Both the position numbers and the translations under genes were made by a program. The notes under the pieces were generated by a model. The model did no database searches and was not told the DNA's origin. It saw nothing but the letters and a program-made list of their open reading frames with translations. A DNA stretch of 7,838 bases from Bryobacteraceae bacterium (lineage in GTDB: Bacteria; Acidobacteriota; Terriglobia; Bryobacterales; Bryobacteraceae), in NCBI GenBank assembly GCA_025350445.1, contig JANXXV010000130.1:1-7838 (forward strand), in the 5' to 3' direction. Below are positions 5,995-7,838 of this stretch, piece after piece (position 1 is the stretch's first letter; each line of letters begins with the position of its first letter).

Positions 5995-7391
5995 TAAATA
6001 TTAATGGCCAGTCCGTAGACGTTGTTGAAGGCTTCACCCAGCGCCTCATACAGCGTAGGGTGAGCGTGAATGGTATTCATCATTGTCTCCACCGTGGCCT
6101 CGGCTTCCATGGCGGCCACCGCTTCGGCGATCAGTTCGAATCCATTCGGACCGATGATGTGCACGCCAAGGATCTCGCCGTACTTCTGGTCCGCCACCAC
6201 CTTCACAAATCCATCATGATGGCCCAGAATAGTTGCCTTGCTGTTTGCCAGGAACGGGAACTTGCCCACCTTCACCTGGTAACCCGCCGCCTTCGCCTGC
6301 GCCTCCGTCATACCGACGCTGCCAATGCCGGGTTCGGTGTACGTTGCCCCCGGAATGCGGTTGCGATTGATGGGCGTGGCCGGACGGCCGGTCATGTGAT
6401 TCAGCGCGACCATGCCCTCCATAGTGGCGACGTGCGCCAGTTGCGGCGTGCCGGCGACGATGTCGCCGATGGCGTAAACATCGGGTTCGGCGGTGAGCTG
6501 ATACGGATTCACCTTCACGAAGCTGCGATCAAGCTCCACTTTGCTCCCTTCGATTCCGATGTTATCGGTGTTCGGTTTCCGGCCGACAGCGATCAGCAGA
6601 GCATCGAACTCCATGTTTTCCTTCTTGCTGTTTGAGAGGGTGACGGAAAGCTTCACGCCGGTGCCCGTCTTCTGAATATTTTCGGCTTTGGCTCCGGTTT
6701 CCACGCGAATTCCCTGCTTCTTGAAGACTCGCTCGAGTTCCTTCGATACATCTTCGTCCTCAACAGGGACGAGCCGCGGCAGCATTTCCAGGATCGTGAC
6801 TTTCGATCCGAACCGCGCAAAGATCGATGCAAATTCCACGCCGACGGCTCCGGCGCCGATGATGCCAAGCGTCTTCGGAACGCCGGTGAGGTTTAGGATT
6901 TCGATGTTCGTCAGAATGAATTGGGGATCGGCTTCGAGCCCCGGGATCATGCGTGCCACCGAACCCGTTGCCAGAATGACGAACTTCGTGTCGAGCGTTG
7001 TCACCTTGCCATCGGCGGCAGTGACTTCCACCTTGCCCCGGCCCTTGTATTTTCCGTAGCCCTTAATCCATTCCACCTTGTTCTTCTTCATCAGGCCTTC
7101 AACGCCCTTGGCGTGCTTGGCCACAATCTTATTCTTGCGGTCTGAGATGGCGGGATAGTCAAGGCGGGGATTGTCGCAGAGAATCCCTTCGTCGGCGGAG
7201 TGGGTGAAATAATCCCACACATCGGCCGAATGCAGCAGCGCCTTGGTGGGGATGCAACCTACGTGCAGGCAAGTTCCCCCAAGCTTTGGATCCTTCTCGA
7301 TGATGGCTGTTTTCAGGCCGAATTGGCCGGCGCGCACGGCTGCCGAGTAGCCGCCGGGGCCGCTACCAATGATTACCAGATCATAGGACAT
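5994..7391 (-). CDS. lpd: Dihydrolipoyl dehydrogenase (E3)
   Basis: E3 reoxidises the dihydrolipoyl arm of E2 and makes NADH. The 465-residue protein has the FAD fold VIIGSGPGGYSAAVRA (6-21), the redox-active disulfide GGTCLHVGCIPTK (38-50, Cys41 and Cys46), the NAD fold IIGAGAVGVEFA (177-188), a second FAD motif (VYAIGDIVAGTPQLAHVA) and the C-terminal dimer-interface motif HAHPTLYE, with the active-site base His444 and partner Glu449 at the same numbers as in E. coli Lpd. The ATG at 7391 is preceded by AGGGA at six bases. It is the first recognisable gene of the operon, so the promoter should lie in 7392-7838 or beyond. It is distinguished from mercuric and glutathione reductases by its C-terminal HAHP motif and its lipB/E2 neighbours. 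Confidence 0.97.
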   Translation of the reverse strand: MSYDLVIIGSGPGGYSAAVRAGQFGLKTAIIEKDPKLGGTCLHVGCIPTKALLHSADVWDYFTHSADEGILCDNPRLDYPAISDRKNKIVAKHAKGVEGLMKKNKVEWIKGYGKYKGRGKVEVTAADGKVTTLDTKFVILATGSVARMIPGLEADPQFILTNIEILNLTGVPKTLGIIGAGAVGVEFASIFARFGSKVTILEMLPRLVPVEDEDVSKELERVFKKQGIRVETGAKAENIQKTGTGVKLSVTLSNSKKENMEFDALLIAVGRKPNTDNIGIEGSKVELDRSFVKVNPYQLTAEPDVYAIGDIVAGTPQLAHVATMEGMVALNHMTGRPATPINRNRIPGATYTEPGIGSVGMTEAQAKAAGYQVKVGKFPFLANSKATILGHHDGFVKVVADQKYGEILGVHIIGPNGFELIAEAVAAMEAEATVETMMNTIHAHPTLYEALGEAFNNVYGLAINI

Positions 7392-7838
7392 TTGATTTCC
7401 CTATCTTAACATTCGATGCGCCGATTGCTCCAAAAGTAGCAGCGGCGCTTCGACGTGCTCTGGTGCTGCCGGTCCGCAAACTCGCCTTCACTCTCGGGTA
7501 TCGATATCGAACCCATACAAACAATTCACCGGGTTCGCGCGATATGGTTTTCAGGAGCCGCCGCAAAGTCATTTTCGTCCGCGGGCGCTTCCGGCATCGG
7601 CATGCTAACCGCTTACTTGCGTCAATGCCGAAATCCCGCCTGGATTTCCGGAAGCCGAATCTTGAATCCAGCACGCAACGGTATCGACGAAACAACCGCG
7701 CACTCTCGAAAGACGGGGTGGAAGGTGCGGCCATCTGGGAATGCAAGCTCAAATACACTGATCGTTTGACCGGCTTAATCAAATTATTTTGAGTATTGGT
7801 GCTGATGTATTACCTGAGTTATGCACACGATGAGCGCC
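7392..7838. other. 447-base stretch with no convincing gene; probable leader and promoter region of the lpd operon
   Basis: Open frames exist on both strands (for example - strand 7782-7381, which would overlap the lpd start, and + strand 7463-7792). Their translations are rich in Arg and Ser, match no family I recognise and occupy the same bases in competing frames, so I do not call them. The outer part (about 7740-7838) is richer in A and T than the genes. A weak sigma70-like pair on the - strand (TTGATT at 7782-7777, TGTATT at 7757-7752) has a poor 19-base spacing, so I do not call it a promoter. A 10-base palindrome TCGATATCGA sits at 7501-7510. I found no riboswitch-like structure or terminator by eye. 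Confidence 0.5.
7398..7402 (-). promoter_or_regulatory. Ribosome binding site of lpd
   Basis: AGGGA lies six bases upstream of the lpd ATG. It is the only ribosome site in the operon that is not embedded in a preceding recognised gene. Confidence 0.65.

Noticed and set aside
5203..5997. 264-codon + strand open frame opposite lipB and the E2 start
   Set aside because: It is antisense to lipB, whose catalytic and signature motifs are intact, and shows no family signature of its own.
7501..7510. TCGATATCGA palindrome
   Set aside because: It is only ten bases and single-copy, with no spacing relative to a promoter that would support an operator call.
7381..7782. 133-codon - strand open frame overlapping the lpd start, and 109- and 104-codon + strand frames in the same stretch
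   Set aside because: They compete for the same bases, are Arg/Ser-rich, lack clear starts with ribosome sites and resemble no family I know.
7752..7782. Possible sigma70 promoter on the - strand (TTGATT and TGTATT)
   Set aside because: The spacing is 19 bases and both boxes are weak matches. Such pairs occur by chance in A/T-rich DNA.

Overview
The window looks like bacterial chromosomal core-metabolism DNA of moderately high GC. Gene order and protein style suggest an Acidobacteriota-like organism, possibly near Solibacter/Bryobacterales. That is an impression from gene neighbourhood and sequence flavour, not from a marker gene. I see no mobile element, CRISPR array, defence gene, tRNA or rRNA, and no undescribed multi-gene system.

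Left end (1-1428): an incomplete gltD (NADPH glutamate synthase small subunit) on the + strand. Its true N-terminus is missing. The first 189 bases are instead a second, diverged copy of part of the same gene, lying in reverse orientation, so bases 1-417 form an imperfect palindrome with a 39-base centre. The arms differ at 20 of 189 positions, and 18 of those are third codon positions. The left arm is therefore a real coding allele from a related genome or paralogue, not a simple read-back of the same molecule. The likeliest explanation is a chimeric join at the end of an assembled sequence. Any gltD start called inside the left arm (an ATG at 28 is open) would give a false N-terminus.

Rest of the window (1431-7391): six tightly packed genes on the - strand, in transcription order lpd (E3), lipB, E2 acyltransferase, a DUF2520 Rossmann-fold reductase, panB and panC. 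The junctions are a 1-base overlap, a 4-base ATGA overlap, a 6-base gap, a 0-base gap and a 4-base GTGA overlap. This is almost certainly one operon. The first three genes supply two catalytic subunits of a 2-oxoacid dehydrogenase complex and the enzyme that octanoylates the E2 lipoyl domain. The last three plausibly form the pantoate branch of vitamin B5/CoA synthesis: ketopantoate formation (PanB), reduction (candidate PanG-like DUF2520 protein) and condensation with beta-alanine (PanC). The two halves meet at CoA, which E2 consumes, and possibly at 2-oxoisovalerate, which PanB uses and a branched-chain dehydrogenase would also use. E1, LipA and PanD are not in the window.

gltD and panC converge with only two bases between their stop codons. 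The right end (7392-7838) is a 447-base stretch with no convincing gene and probably holds the leader and promoter of the operon.
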